From: DATJPR01 sp963752915
GTDB lineage: Bacteria; Bacteroidota; Ignavibacteria; UBA10030; UBA6906
Assembly: GCA_963752915.1 (NCBI GenBank)
Contig: CAVVZZ010000015.1
Span: forward strand, 372,001 to 436,000
Direction: 5' to 3'
DNA: 64,000 nt
Shown piece after piece: positions 52,985 through 61,074 of this stretch (position 1 is its first letter; each line of letters opens with the position of its first letter). The notes beneath the pieces are model-generated. The model saw nothing but the letters and a program-made list of their open reading frames with translations, did not search any database and was not told the origin of the DNA. Position numbers and translations under genes: made by a program.

Positions 52985-54489
52985 GTCGCTCAGATATCTT
53001 TCCGACCATCATCATGATTTTCGGTGGCGCCGGGGATCTCTCCTGGCGCAAGTTGATCCCATCGTTGTTCGATCTTTCCAGCGATGGACGGATGCCCAGG
53101 AAGTTTGCCATCATTGCCGTCGATCGAGTCCCGTTGCGCGAGTCTGAGTTGCACAAGCATTTCTTCGATGGCGTAAAACGGTTCTCGCGGAACCGGAAGG
53201 CAAAGGTCGCTCGCTGGAATGATTTTGCGCGGCACGTGACATATCATCAGGGAGATTTTAAGGACCCGGTGACGTACTCGACGTTGGCGGCGAAGTGTGC
53301 GCAATTGGACAAGGAATGGAAGGTGAAAGCCGGTCATATCTTTCACCTGGCGACTCCGCCCGTGATGATCGGGGTGATTCCCAAACTCCTCGCCGACGCC
53401 GGACTGAATCGGAATCGAGAGCGCGACCGTATTGTCGTCGAGAAGCCGATCGGGCATGATCTGGAGTCTGCACGGGAGATGAACCGTACGCTCAGGGCAA
53501 GCTTCCATGAATCGCAGATCTTCCGTATCGACCATTACCTCGGCAAGGAGACTGTGCAGAACATCCTCGCGTTCCGCTTTGCCAATCCGCTCTTTGAACC
53601 GATCTGGAATCGGCGGTATGTGGACTTTGTGACCATCACCGTGGCTGAAGATGTGGGCGTAGGGCATCGCGGCGGCTACTACGATCACGCGGGAGCCTTG
53701 CGCGATATGGTGCAGAATCATCTCATGCAACTTCTCTGTCTCGTGGCCATGGAACCGATGGTCTCTTTTGATGCAGATGAGATTCGCAATAAGAAAGTCG
53801 ATGTGCTCCACGCAGTGCGGCTGATTTCGCGAGGCGCTGTGCAACAGTGCGCTGTGCGCGGACAGTATGGCGCGGGCACCCTTCATGGCCACAGAGTTCG
53901 TGGCTACCGGCAGGAAAGGAACGTGTCTTCGCACTCAGGAATCGAGACGTTCGCGGCCCTCAAACTCTTCGTGGATAACTGGCGCTGGCAAGGCGTGCCC
54001 TTTTATCTCCGCACAGGAAAACGCTTGCCGCGACAGTTTTCGGAAGTGGCAATCCAATTCCGCGCGGTGCCGCACCGGTCGTTCCCGCCCGAGTCCAGCC
54101 GCGATTGGCACCCGTCGCGACTCGTCCTTTCGATCCAGCCCAAGGAGGGCATCGTAATGGGATTTCAGGCAAAGTATCCGGGCCCAAAAATGGTGCTGCG
54201 ACCGGTGGAGATGCGCTTCGCGTATGAGGAGAGTTTCTCTGTACCTTCGCCGGATGCCTACGAAACGCTGCTCTGGGATGTGATGAACAATGATCCTACG
54301 CTGTTCATGCGCGCCGATCAGGTCGAGGCGGCATGGCAAATTCTGATGCCGGTCCTGGAAGCTTGGGCAGGTTCAACTCCTCGCAAGTTTCCCAACTACG
54401 CTGCTGGCAGTTCCGGGCCAAAGGCAGCCGACGAACTGCTCGCGCGCGAGGGGCACGCATGGGGAACGATCGAAAATAGCAGAATCTAA
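52981..54489 (+). CDS. zwf: Glucose-6-phosphate 1-dehydrogenase
   Basis: A 502-residue enzyme oxidising glucose 6-phosphate to 6-phosphogluconolactone with NADP. It shows the nucleotide motif MIFGGAGDLSWRKLIPSLFD, IVVEKPIGHDLESAREMNRT, the active-site FRIDHYLGKETVQNILAFRF, and YYDHAGALRDMVQNHLMQLL. The start is the GTG inside the gnd stop, with GGGAGG upstream, so gnd and zwf are translationally coupled. The lactonase gene (pgl) is absent from the window; the lactone may open spontaneously or the gene lies elsewhere. Confidence 0.94.
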   Translation: MSRSDIFPTIIMIFGGAGDLSWRKLIPSLFDLSSDGRMPRKFAIIAVDRVPLRESELHKHFFDGVKRFSRNRKAKVARWNDFARHVTYHQGDFKDPVTYSTLAAKCAQLDKEWKVKAGHIFHLATPPVMIGVIPKLLADAGLNRNRERDRIVVEKPIGHDLESAREMNRTLRASFHESQIFRIDHYLGKETVQNILAFRFANPLFEPIWNRRYVDFVTITVAEDVGVGHRGGYYDHAGALRDMVQNHLMQLLCLVAMEPMVSFDADEIRNKKVDVLHAVRLISRGAVQQCAVRGQYGAGTLHGHRVRGYRQERNVSSHSGIETFAALKLFVDNWRWQGVPFYLRTGKRLPRQFSEVAIQFRAVPHRSFPPESSRDWHPSRLVLSIQPKEGIVMGFQAKYPGPKMVLRPVEMRFAYEESFSVPSPDAYETLLWDVMNNDPTLFMRADQVEAAWQILMPVLEAWAGSTPRKFPNYAAGSSGPKAADELLAREGHAWGTIENSRI

Positions 54490-54539
54490 CCTCCTTACCC
54501 GTATCTTCGCCATTCAACTCCTTCCCGGTTCTCCCTTTC

Positions 54540-54601
54540 GGGGGATTAACCACTCTTTCATCCTTTCAGCCGATTCATTCTGAAGCGCTATCCGGTATAC
54601 T
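54540..54601 (+). promoter_or_regulatory. Stress-regulon promoter element, copy 4
   Basis: GGGGGATTAAC, TTTCATCC 7 bases after TTA, 8 bases, GATTCAT, 17 bases, then TATACT at 54596-54601 preceded by CCGG. This is the closest copy to the consensus. CTCCCTTTC just upstream can pair with the G-run. The third csbD-like gene starts 89 bases after the -10 box. Confidence 0.82.
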
Positions 54602-54689
54602 CTGTCAGGCTCACGACAAACGATCATTCCAATAGGGGTGGCCTTGTCAGCGGCAAATTGAGGAGAGGCATCGGAAAGGAAATCCACCA

Positions 54690-55031
54690 ATGAACTGGAA
54701 TCGCATGGAGGGGGAGTGGAAGCAACGCAGGGGTAAAGCCGTGCATCATTGGGGGAAGATGATGAATGATGAGTTGGCTGCCATTGCGGGGAAGTATGAA
54801 GAGCTTGTAGGAGGGCTGCAGGAAAAATACGGGATTGCCGAAGAGGAAGCCAAGCGTCAAATCAATGAATTCAAAAGCAAGGTCGAACAACTGAAAGAGT
54901 CCAACATCAAACTGACCGAAGAGCATAAGGTGTTGAGCAGAGAGAAGAAAACGGGGAAGAAAGCATCGATAACAAGGGCGAAGTCCAAATCCTTTCCGAA
55001 GCGGAAAATCCGTCACGCGTCCAGCGGTTAG
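54690..55031 (+). CDS. CsbD-like stress protein, paralogue 3
   Basis: A 113-residue protein with the same CsbD N-terminal ~50 residues as paralogues 1 and 2, including WGKMMNDELAAIAGKYEELV. Its tail EEEAKRQINEFKSKVEQLKE is acidic to neutral and coiled-coil-like, then turns strongly basic (KKTGKKASITRAKSKSFPKR). AAAGGAAA lies before the ATG. It is first in an operon with the DUF932 gene, which starts 22 bases later. Confidence 0.88.
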   Translation: MNWNRMEGEWKQRRGKAVHHWGKMMNDELAAIAGKYEELVGGLQEKYGIAEEEAKRQINEFKSKVEQLKESNIKLTEEHKVLSREKKTGKKASITRAKSKSFPKRKIRHASSG

Positions 55032-55052
55032 GAAACAGGATCAGGGGTGAGC

Positions 55053-56150
55053 ATGCTTAATCCTAAGAAACCATCCGGTCCGACATCAGACGCGGACTTT
55101 CTTGGTTGGCAGAAGTCTGCAACCGGGACAATTATTCCGCTGTTCAATATTACCGACCCACGACATCCGTCCTACCGTTCGACGGTGAGCGACACCACCC
55201 TGCGCAGTATGCGTCTACGGGTTCCAGAGGCGCAGTCACCATATGGGGAGACTGGGCCATCACCGTGGCACAATTTCGGGGTCGAGTTGAATCGCGCAGC
55301 GACCGCGCGAGAAGCGATCGAGATCGCCGGATTGGATTACACCGTCGTGAAGAAACCGGGAGAGCGGAAAACAGGGGCGGAACGTGATGCGTATGTGACG
55401 GTACGAACGGACACCGGAGAGATTTTGGGAAATGTCGGGAAGGACTACGATCCAATTCAGAACAGGGATGCTTTTGCGTTTTGTGATGCGTTGGTGGACA
55501 CGCAAGGAGCGGCGTACGAAACCGCTGGCGTCATCGGCCGCGGCGAACGCATTTGGATCCTGGCGAGGCTGCCCGGATACATCGGGGTTCATGGAAACGA
55601 TATTGTCAACAAATACCTCCTGCTCACAAATCGTCATGACGGCGGAATCTCCGTGCAGGTAAAGCTTGCACCGATACGCGTCGTGTGCAATAACACACTG
55701 ACGACTGCCATGCAGGGGCAGGGAGAACATATCGCTCCCCACTCTCCCGATGCAGGAAGCGATTTGAACCACGCCTACGCTCTGCTTGAAACGTCAAATT
55801 CTGTGTTCGATCGTCTCGGCGGCATTTTCAATCGAATGGCGACGAAGAGGATCTCCGAGAGGGAGCTCAAGAAGTATGTGTTTGCCTTGGTCCCGGATGG
55901 TGCCGAAGGGGAAGACAACGCTCGGGCCAAGAAAATCCGCGACGACATGCTTCAGCTGCATGAGTCCGGCAGGGGGGCATATCTTGCGCGCGGCACCCTC
56001 TGGGGTGCATTCAACAGCGTCACCGAATACACGGACTATATGATGTTGGATGGTGATCCGGCCGCACGATTGAATTCCATCTGGTTTGGTCGTGGAGAGC
56101 AATTCAAAGTGGGAGCGTTCAATCTCGCAGAGCGAATGATGCAGGCCTGA
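55053..56150 (+). CDS. DUF932 (phage/plasmid-like TIGR03299) protein
   Basis: A 365-residue soluble protein with the DUF932 arrangement: a ~60-residue lead, DYTVVKKPG, TGEILGNVGKDYDPIQNRDA, FCDALVDTQGAAYETAGVIG, GERIWILARLPGYIGVHGND, and LAPIRVVCNNTLTTAMQG. This family is found mostly on phages, plasmids and integrated elements, where its function is unknown. Here it sits behind a csbD-like gene and stress promoter copy 4, with no phage genes around it, so it has probably been recruited from a mobile element. ATG 55053 has AGGGG 5 bases upstream; GTG 55047 is possible. Confidence 0.85.
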   Translation: MLNPKKPSGPTSDADFLGWQKSATGTIIPLFNITDPRHPSYRSTVSDTTLRSMRLRVPEAQSPYGETGPSPWHNFGVELNRAATAREAIEIAGLDYTVVKKPGERKTGAERDAYVTVRTDTGEILGNVGKDYDPIQNRDAFAFCDALVDTQGAAYETAGVIGRGERIWILARLPGYIGVHGNDIVNKYLLLTNRHDGGISVQVKLAPIRVVCNNTLTTAMQGQGEHIAPHSPDAGSDLNHAYALLETSNSVFDRLGGIFNRMATKRISERELKKYVFALVPDGAEGEDNARAKKIRDDMLQLHESGRGAYLARGTLWGAFNSVTEYTDYMMLDGDPAARLNSIWFGRGEQFKVGAFNLAERMMQA

Positions 56151-56201
56151 ATCGGGGGCGCAAGCGATCAATCGTTTTGCCAATCGGGAAGGATAGGTAC
56201 G

Positions 56202-56351
56202 ATGCTCTTCACTATCGCGGTAATTCTCGTCCTCCTTTGGCTCTTGGGGATGATGACATCCTACACTCTGGGCGGCGTACTCCATTTGCTGTTGGCGATT
56301 GCCCTCCTTGTCGTCCTGATCAGAATCATTAACGGGAGGAAGCTGGCGTAG
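56202..56351 (+). CDS. lmo0937 family small membrane protein (49 residues)
   Basis: A 49-residue protein with two hydrophobic helices: MLFTIAVILVLLWLLGMMTS, YTLGGVLHLLLAIALLVVLI and RIINGRKLA. The order and the Gly-Gly turn match the lmo0937/DUF5670 family of tiny stress-induced membrane proteins in Gram-positive and Gram-negative bacteria. GGAAGGA lies 8 bases before the ATG. It follows the DUF932 gene by 51 bases in the copy 4 unit. Confidence 0.85.
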   Translation: MLFTIAVILVLLWLLGMMTSYTLGGVLHLLLAIALLVVLIRIINGRKLA

Positions 56352-56428
56352 ACAAGGGACGCAATCCCCTGCTCCACATCTTCGACATCGCCGGTGCTTT
56401 GGTGGGAGGCATCGGCGCTTTTGCTTTT

Positions 56429-56490
56429 GGGGGTTAACTACCGTTTCATCCCTTCGACCGATTGGATGTCGACTGCATCGTCGGTACCCT
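56429..56490 (+). promoter_or_regulatory. Stress-regulon promoter element, copy 5
   Basis: GGGGGTTAAC, TTTCATCC 7 bases after TTA, 8 bases, GATTGGA in place of GATTCAT, then TACCCT (56485-56490) after 18 bases. The -10 part is degenerate but spacing holds. The lipoprotein gene at 56574 starts 84 bases on, and its leader carries TCCC-TTCGG-GGGA, like copy 1. Confidence 0.65.
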
Positions 56491-56573
56491 TGTTCATACG
56501 CACAAGAGATGTTCGTCCCTTCGGGGGAAGCAAGCGAATATCATGGAGCACAACGATGTACGAGGAGGGTTCA

Positions 56574-56951
56574 ATGAAACATGTAACCATGGCCATTCTG
56601 GCTGGGAGTGTTCTTGTCACCACTCTGATCGCAGGTTGCGGAAGCAGCCCGGCGATCGATAAAGACGCATCTACATCGGCGATCCGGGCTGCAGAGGAAG
56701 TTGGAGCATCGAAGGTCCCCAGCGCGTCTCTCTATTTGCAGCTCGCAAAGGAAGAACTGGAGAATGCGAAGGGACTCGCTGCGACTGGCAACAAAGAGAA
56801 GGCCGAATCCATGCTGTTGCGCGCCCAGGCCGACGGTGAACTCGCGGTGGCGCTCTCCCGCAGCGACGCCGACAAGAAGGAAGGTGCACAGGCGATCGAC
56901 CGTGTCCGACAGCTCCGACAAGACAATCAATTACCGCTAGAAGGGAAGTAA
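56574..56951 (+). CDS. DUF4398 lipoprotein
   Basis: A 125-residue lipoprotein. The signal peptide MKHVTMAILAGSVLVTTLIA ends before GC, the lipobox Cys (~residue 22). The mature part is helical: SAIRAAEEVGASKVPSASLY, LQLAKEELENAKGLA and NKEKAESMLLRAQADGELAV, matching DUF4398, often encoded beside OmpA-type proteins. GAGGAGGG precedes ATG 56574. The OmpA gene follows after 3 bases, so the two form one unit; the lipoprotein may steady the OmpA-type partner at the outer membrane. Confidence 0.85.
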   Translation: MKHVTMAILAGSVLVTTLIAGCGSSPAIDKDASTSAIRAAEEVGASKVPSASLYLQLAKEELENAKGLAATGNKEKAESMLLRAQADGELAVALSRSDADKKEGAQAIDRVRQLRQDNQLPLEGK

Positions 56952-56954
56952 CCC

Positions 56955-57821
56955 ATGAAACCCATGATCTATCTTTTGACTCTCGCAAGCGCTGGACTCC
57001 TCGCCGGGTGTGCTGCAACCGCTCCGCCGACTGAGCTCCTCAGCGCACGCGAAGCTTACCAGCATGCGAGCGAAGGGCAAGCGGCGCAACTGGTGCCCGG
57101 CGATCTCCACAAGGCGCAGGAAGCGCTCGCGATCGCGGAGAAGTCCTTCAAAGACGATCCCAAATCGTTCCATACGCGCGACCTCGCCTATGTCGCGGAT
57201 CGAAAAGCCAAGATGGCTGAAGCGCTCGCTGCCACCGCTGCTGACCATGCCGTGACCGCGAAAGCGAACAATGATCTGCAGGCAACGCAGACCGAGATCG
57301 TAAAGAAGACGAAAGAAGACCTTGCTGCGTCGAAGGACACTGCTGCACTGAAAACGACACAGCTGGCGTCGGAGCAAAAAGCACGCATCGAAGCTGAGAA
57401 GAAGACTGCGGATGCACAAGCAGACCTCGTCAAACTTGCCGCCGTGAAGGAGGAAGCTCGGGGTCTCGTGATTACGCTGTCGGGAAGCGTCCTGTTTGCT
57501 TCGAATAAATCAACACTCTTGCCGGGAGCACAGGATCGGCTCAATCATGTTGCCGATGCGCTTCTGGCGACGAAAGAGCGAAAGCTCACCGTTGATGGTT
57601 ATACGGACTCCCAGGGTTCCTCTAGCCATAACCTGGACTTATCGCAGCGGCGGGCAGACGCAGTGCGCTCGTATCTCGTCTCGCGTGGCTATCCCGGCGA
57701 GTTGATTCAAGCACAAGGCATCGGGGAAGAGAATCCGGTTGCAAACAATGCCAGTGCCGAAGGTCGTGCAAATAATCGGCGGGTGGAAATCGTTGTCAGT
57801 CGTGCCGTCGAGGCAAAATGA
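56955..57821 (+). CDS. OmpA family lipoprotein with DUF4398-like N-terminus
   Basis: A 288-residue lipoprotein: signal MKPMIYLLTLASAGLLAGC, a helical DUF4398-like part (SAREAYQHASEGQAAQLVPG, DLHKAQEALAIAEKSFKDDP), a coiled coil to ~residue 165, then an OmpA C-terminal domain. The last shows VLFASNKSTLLPGAQDRLNH, VDGYTDSQGSS, NLDLSQRRADAVRSYLVSRG and GRANNRRVEIVVSR. These contain the Asp and Arg that bind peptidoglycan diaminopimelate in the family. It tethers the outer membrane to the cell wall. It is in an operon with the lipoprotein at 56574, behind promoter copy 5. Confidence 0.92.
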   Translation: MKPMIYLLTLASAGLLAGCAATAPPTELLSAREAYQHASEGQAAQLVPGDLHKAQEALAIAEKSFKDDPKSFHTRDLAYVADRKAKMAEALAATAADHAVTAKANNDLQATQTEIVKKTKEDLAASKDTAALKTTQLASEQKARIEAEKKTADAQADLVKLAAVKEEARGLVITLSGSVLFASNKSTLLPGAQDRLNHVADALLATKERKLTVDGYTDSQGSSSHNLDLSQRRADAVRSYLVSRGYPGELIQAQGIGEENPVANNASAEGRANNRRVEIVVSRAVEAK

Positions 57822-57849
57822 AGAAGTACCAACACTAAGTAAGAATACG

Positions 57850-57872
57850 GGACCCGCCACTCGTGCGGGTCC
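57850..57872 (+). terminator. Rho-independent-like terminator hairpin
   Basis: GGACCCGC and GCGGGTCC form a perfect eight-pair stem with a 7-base loop, followed by TTCTGTTC. It lies 28 bases after the stop of the OmpA-type gene at 57821, so it ends the copy 5 operon. The T-tract is short. Confidence 0.65.
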
Positions 57873-58106
57873 TTCTGTTCGCTGACCCGCTGTCCATCGT
57901 GGTTCACTCGATGGGACGGCTTCGCACTGAAAGAACACCAGATCAGTCACTCCAGAGGGGATGAACGACCCTTTCAGCCCAAGGCCAGAGTGCAGTCGAA
58001 GGCCGCTAATGCAAGCGTCCGCAGAGGCTGTTACGGAATGAAGAGGTCGAACGTCAGGTTGATGAATGCGATACTCCCGCAATTCCCTCAAGAAAGGAAG
58101 TACCCT

Positions 58107-58967
58107 ATGTACACCATGATATATCCTGTCGCCCTGGCATGCGCAGGACTATATATTGGCTGCGCTGCAGCGAACCCTCCACCGCCGCGCATCGCCGCGC
58201 TGCAGGGTTCAGCGCAGGCGACGGCGGCACAAGTCCAAAGCCCGGCGCCTGAGTTGCGGCGCGAGGCACATACAGGGCCAGCCGTTGCTGGGAATTCTCT
58301 CCGGGACGATCCTCAACCCTCCCGCACGAGTGAAATCGCCGATGTGGCGAGTCGGAGCGCCGAGAGGGCGGAGGCTCTCCCTGCGCTGTCTACCGGAAGA
58401 ACAGCAAAGGCGAAAGCCGACAGGGATTTCTGGGAAGCCCAAGCCAAGATCGCGAGAGAGAAGAAAGCGGCCCCCTTTGTATCTGAACGACGAGCCTCCC
58501 CTGCAGTGGAAACACGTGTGCTTGCAAGGAATACGATCTCGAAAGCCGAAGAGAGGACTGCAGATGCTCAGGCAGAGTTCACCACACTCGCGACTGTGAG
58601 AGAAGAAAGCCGGGGCGCCATTATTACGCTTTCCGGAAAAATCCTTTTTGCATTTGACCAGTCGGCAATCTTGCCGAAGGCACGGGACCAGCTAAGCCGT
58701 GTTGCCGACGCCCTCCTGGCGCTCAAAGATAGAACGTTTACCGTCTGTGGTTATACGGATGCGTCGGATTCTCCAGACCGCAATCAGGGACTATCCCAGG
58801 CGCGTGCATATGCTGTGCGGTTGTTCCTTATCTCGCGCGGTTGTTCCGCCGAGTTGATCCACGTGCAGGAAAGCAACGAAGGAGGCTCCATCGCCGGCAG
58901 TGCCGGTGGCGAAGGAAGTGGAAAGAGTCCGGGAGTAGAGATTGTCATCAATCGAATTGTGAAATAA
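58107..58967 (+). CDS. OmpA-like lipoprotein, diverged duplicate
   Basis: A 286-residue paralogue of the protein at 56955. It has a lipoprotein-like signal MYTMIYPVALACAGLYIGC, a polar, Pro/Ala-rich middle in place of a clean DUF4398 region, and an OmpA-like end with ILFAFDQSAILPKARDQLSR, VCGYTDASDS and GLSQARAYAVRLFLISRGCS. The canonical NRRVEI is replaced by KSPGVEI, and the PVA/PVAN loop is scrambled (EGGSIAGSAGGEGS). The TD and the helix Arg remain, so weak wall binding is possible. AAAGGAAG lies 6 bases before ATG 58107; earlier starts lack a signal peptide. It looks like a duplicate under relaxed selection. Confidence 0.78.
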   Translation: MYTMIYPVALACAGLYIGCAAANPPPPRIAALQGSAQATAAQVQSPAPELRREAHTGPAVAGNSLRDDPQPSRTSEIADVASRSAERAEALPALSTGRTAKAKADRDFWEAQAKIAREKKAAPFVSERRASPAVETRVLARNTISKAEERTADAQAEFTTLATVREESRGAIITLSGKILFAFDQSAILPKARDQLSRVADALLALKDRTFTVCGYTDASDSPDRNQGLSQARAYAVRLFLISRGCSAELIHVQESNEGGSIAGSAGGEGSGKSPGVEIVINRIVK

Positions 58968-59113
58968 CGACCGGCGACACGGGATGAATTACTCGCGGCC
59001 GCCATTCTTCCACGGGCGCAGGCACGTCTTTCCAGCCTGCGCTGTAAATCCGGCGGAGTCAGTTGCCATTTTGAGAGGCAGTTGAAAGACAAGACTATCC
59101 GAAGGGCATCCAT

Positions 59114-59608
59114 ATGAAATATCTATATCTTCCAATCCTTGCGTTCTGCCTATTATTCGTCGCTCAAGGATCTCTCGCCCAGGACCACGGGTTCGGTCTT
59201 GGAGTGATCATCGGAGAACCGACAGGAATCAGCGCGAAGTTATGGACTTCTCATGAAAACGCGTTCGATTTCGGTCTCGGTTGGTCGGTCGGAGGAGATC
59301 GGATCGGCAGATACAACGGTTACTACGATGGAGGACGCCGCGTTCATTTCCACATGGACTATCTGTGGCATTCATTCGAGGCGATCCGCTCATCTGAACG
59401 ATTCCCTCTGTATTACGGCATTGGCGGACGCATCAACAGTGGAGCGGGATATGATGCCTCCATTGCGCTCCGGGGCGTATTTGGTATTGCCTGGCTGCCG
59501 CATCGTGCTCCGCTTGATGTATTCCTGGAACTTGTTCCATCGCTCCAGCTCACATCCGCAGCAGGGTTTGGTCTTGATGCGGGCCTTGGGGCACGGTACT
59601 ACTTTTGA
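59114..59608 (+). CDS. DUF3996-like outer-membrane beta-barrel protein
   Basis: A 164-residue exported protein: signal peptide MKYLYLPILAFCLLFVAQGS with LAQ cleavage, then GFGLGVIIGEPTGISAKLWT, the DUF3996 opening. Alternating beta strands such as AFDFGLGWSVGG, VHFHMDYLWHSF and LYYGIGGRINSGAGYD follow, ending in GLGARYYF with a terminal aromatic, as needed for outer-membrane insertion. It should form a small eight-stranded barrel; the role is unknown. It stands between the second OmpA-like gene and the unknown gene at 59719. Confidence 0.82.
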   Translation: MKYLYLPILAFCLLFVAQGSLAQDHGFGLGVIIGEPTGISAKLWTSHENAFDFGLGWSVGGDRIGRYNGYYDGGRRVHFHMDYLWHSFEAIRSSERFPLYYGIGGRINSGAGYDASIALRGVFGIAWLPHRAPLDVFLELVPSLQLTSAAGFGLDAGLGARYYF

Positions 59609-59718
59609 CGATCCGAGCAAACGATACCTATCCGCCTCCGCGGGGCACGATTCCTGGGTCAGACGGCAGATGCACATGATTCATGCGGCGCGATTGCTCA
59701 ATTCTCCTGAGGGTGCAG

Positions 59719-60132
59719 ATGATTCACACGAACGAAGATCCTTCGATGCAGGCCCGGCCAGGGATGCGGATCATCGGTCTCAATACAGGCAAGACGAGAA
59801 GAACGCGGGGATCCTATACCGTATATCAAGTGTATTTTGAACTTTCGGGAAATCCTTCGTTGGCATGGAGAGAGATCTTTGAACGGGAATGGAAGGATCT
59901 CGGCTCGACGCAGGAGGCGGGAATTGACGGGAAATTTCTCGTCATCCACTGCCCGATTCAGGACGTCGCTGCAATGCATCTCCCCGCCTTGAAAAAGACG
60001 GTTGTAGCAACAAATACAGCATACACGCAGTATGTTCGGGAACAGGCAACCGAAGCAGCGCGCAAGACTGATGTCTGGGTCGAAGAACGGAAAGCGGTCG
60101 AAGCCGTGGCGAAATCGCTACGGTTCGACTAA
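59719..60132 (+). CDS. Conserved protein of unknown function, family shared with 24039
   Basis: A 137-residue soluble protein, paralogue of 24039. The shared core is YTVYQVYFELSGNPSLAWRE, GKFLVIHCPIQDVAAMHLPA, LKKTVVATNTAYTQYVREQA, with the same helical C-terminal end (DVWVEERKAVEAVAKSLRFD). The N-terminal 30 residues differ. ATG 59719 has GAGGG about 6 bases upstream. No membrane segment is present. It precedes the response regulator gene by 183 bases that contain nothing else I can support. Confidence 0.72.
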   Translation: MIHTNEDPSMQARPGMRIIGLNTGKTRRTRGSYTVYQVYFELSGNPSLAWREIFEREWKDLGSTQEAGIDGKFLVIHCPIQDVAAMHLPALKKTVVATNTAYTQYVREQATEAARKTDVWVEERKAVEAVAKSLRFD

Positions 60133-60315
60133 CGAGGTGCGAGGAGCAGATCGCCGCCTAATTGTAAGCGACGATGGCATTGAGAAGCGCGGCAATCAAT
60201 GATTGAATAATCCGAGATCATTTGCCCGCCATGCCACAGGAACATTGAAAGAATAGAGGAAACTTCATATATTCATTCCTGTGGTATTAGGCCTGCGCAC
60301 ACGTCCCGTCTCACC

Positions 60316-60984
60316 ATGGTAGCCCCTTCTATGCGGAAGATCAAGATTCTGCTCGTTGAGGATAATCGGTTATTGCGCGAAGGCATCAAGGTTCTCCTCA
60401 ACAAACAAGAAGATCTCAAAGTAGTTGGTGCATTCGAAGGCAATCACGACACATTGGCCCAGGCGCGGAAACTTGAGCCTCAGGTGGTTCTCATTGACCT
60501 TGGCCTGCGGAACGAAAACGGTCTGCACGTCGTAGCGACGCTGACGAACGATTTACCACAGGTTCGCGTCATTGGGATGGGCCTTATCCCTTCCCAATTG
60601 GACATCATTGAGTTTGTCCAGGCAGGCGCGGCGGGCTTTGTGCTCAAAGATGCAACTGTCAAAGATGTCCTCAATACCATCAGGTCGGTTGCTAAGGGGG
60701 TAAAAGTCCTTCCCCCATTGCTGACGGAGTCACTGTTCACGCATGTTGTCGACATCGCTCTCCGCAAGGGGAAGGGAATGCTGCCGAGCGCAGTCCGAAT
60801 GACCTCGCGTGAACGTGAGATCATCGTTCTTATCGCCGAGGGAATGAGCAATAAGAGAATTGCCCAGCAGTTGAACCTCTCGCCCTACACAGTGAAGAGC
60901 CACGTCCATAACATCTTGGAAAAAATGGCGTTGCACAGCCGCCTGGAGATTGCAACGCAATCCTACAAGACCGACTTGGGATGA
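60316..60984 (+). CDS. NarL/LuxR-type response regulator
   Basis: A 222-residue regulator. The receiver domain (residues 7-125) has acidic pocket Glu15-Asp16, phospho-acceptor Asp61 in VVLIDLGLRNENGL, and Lys111 in GFVLKDATVKDV. The LuxR-type HTH domain (~155-215) shows LTSREREIIVLIAEGMSNKR-like sequence (here MTSREREI, then IAQQLNLSPYTVKSHVHNIL). No sensor kinase is adjacent; the only one in the window is at 437. A fragment of a second copy lies at 23382, and in both places a stress-promoter element follows directly. It is the only DNA-binding regulator in the window and therefore the first candidate for control of those elements. Confidence 0.92.
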   Translation: MVAPSMRKIKILLVEDNRLLREGIKVLLNKQEDLKVVGAFEGNHDTLAQARKLEPQVVLIDLGLRNENGLHVVATLTNDLPQVRVIGMGLIPSQLDIIEFVQAGAAGFVLKDATVKDVLNTIRSVAKGVKVLPPLLTESLFTHVVDIALRKGKGMLPSAVRMTSREREIIVLIAEGMSNKRIAQQLNLSPYTVKSHVHNILEKMALHSRLEIATQSYKTDLG

Positions 60985-61074
60985 CCTGCATTTCCAAACC
61001 CTCCCTTTAACGCCCGCATTACCACCTTTGCATTCCTGATCTGATTCCCTTCCGCGGGTAATAGCTCCACGTTC

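Noticed and set aside
55053..56150. Prophage or integrated plasmid around the DUF932 gene
   Set aside because: No integrase, structural, replication or lysis genes and no attachment-site repeats were seen on either side.
60240..60300. TTCATATATTCATTCCTGTGG followed by TATTAG before the response regulator, which looks a little like the regulon element
   Set aside because: It lacks the TTA-7-TTTCATCC block and its spacing, so it is not counted as a ninth copy.
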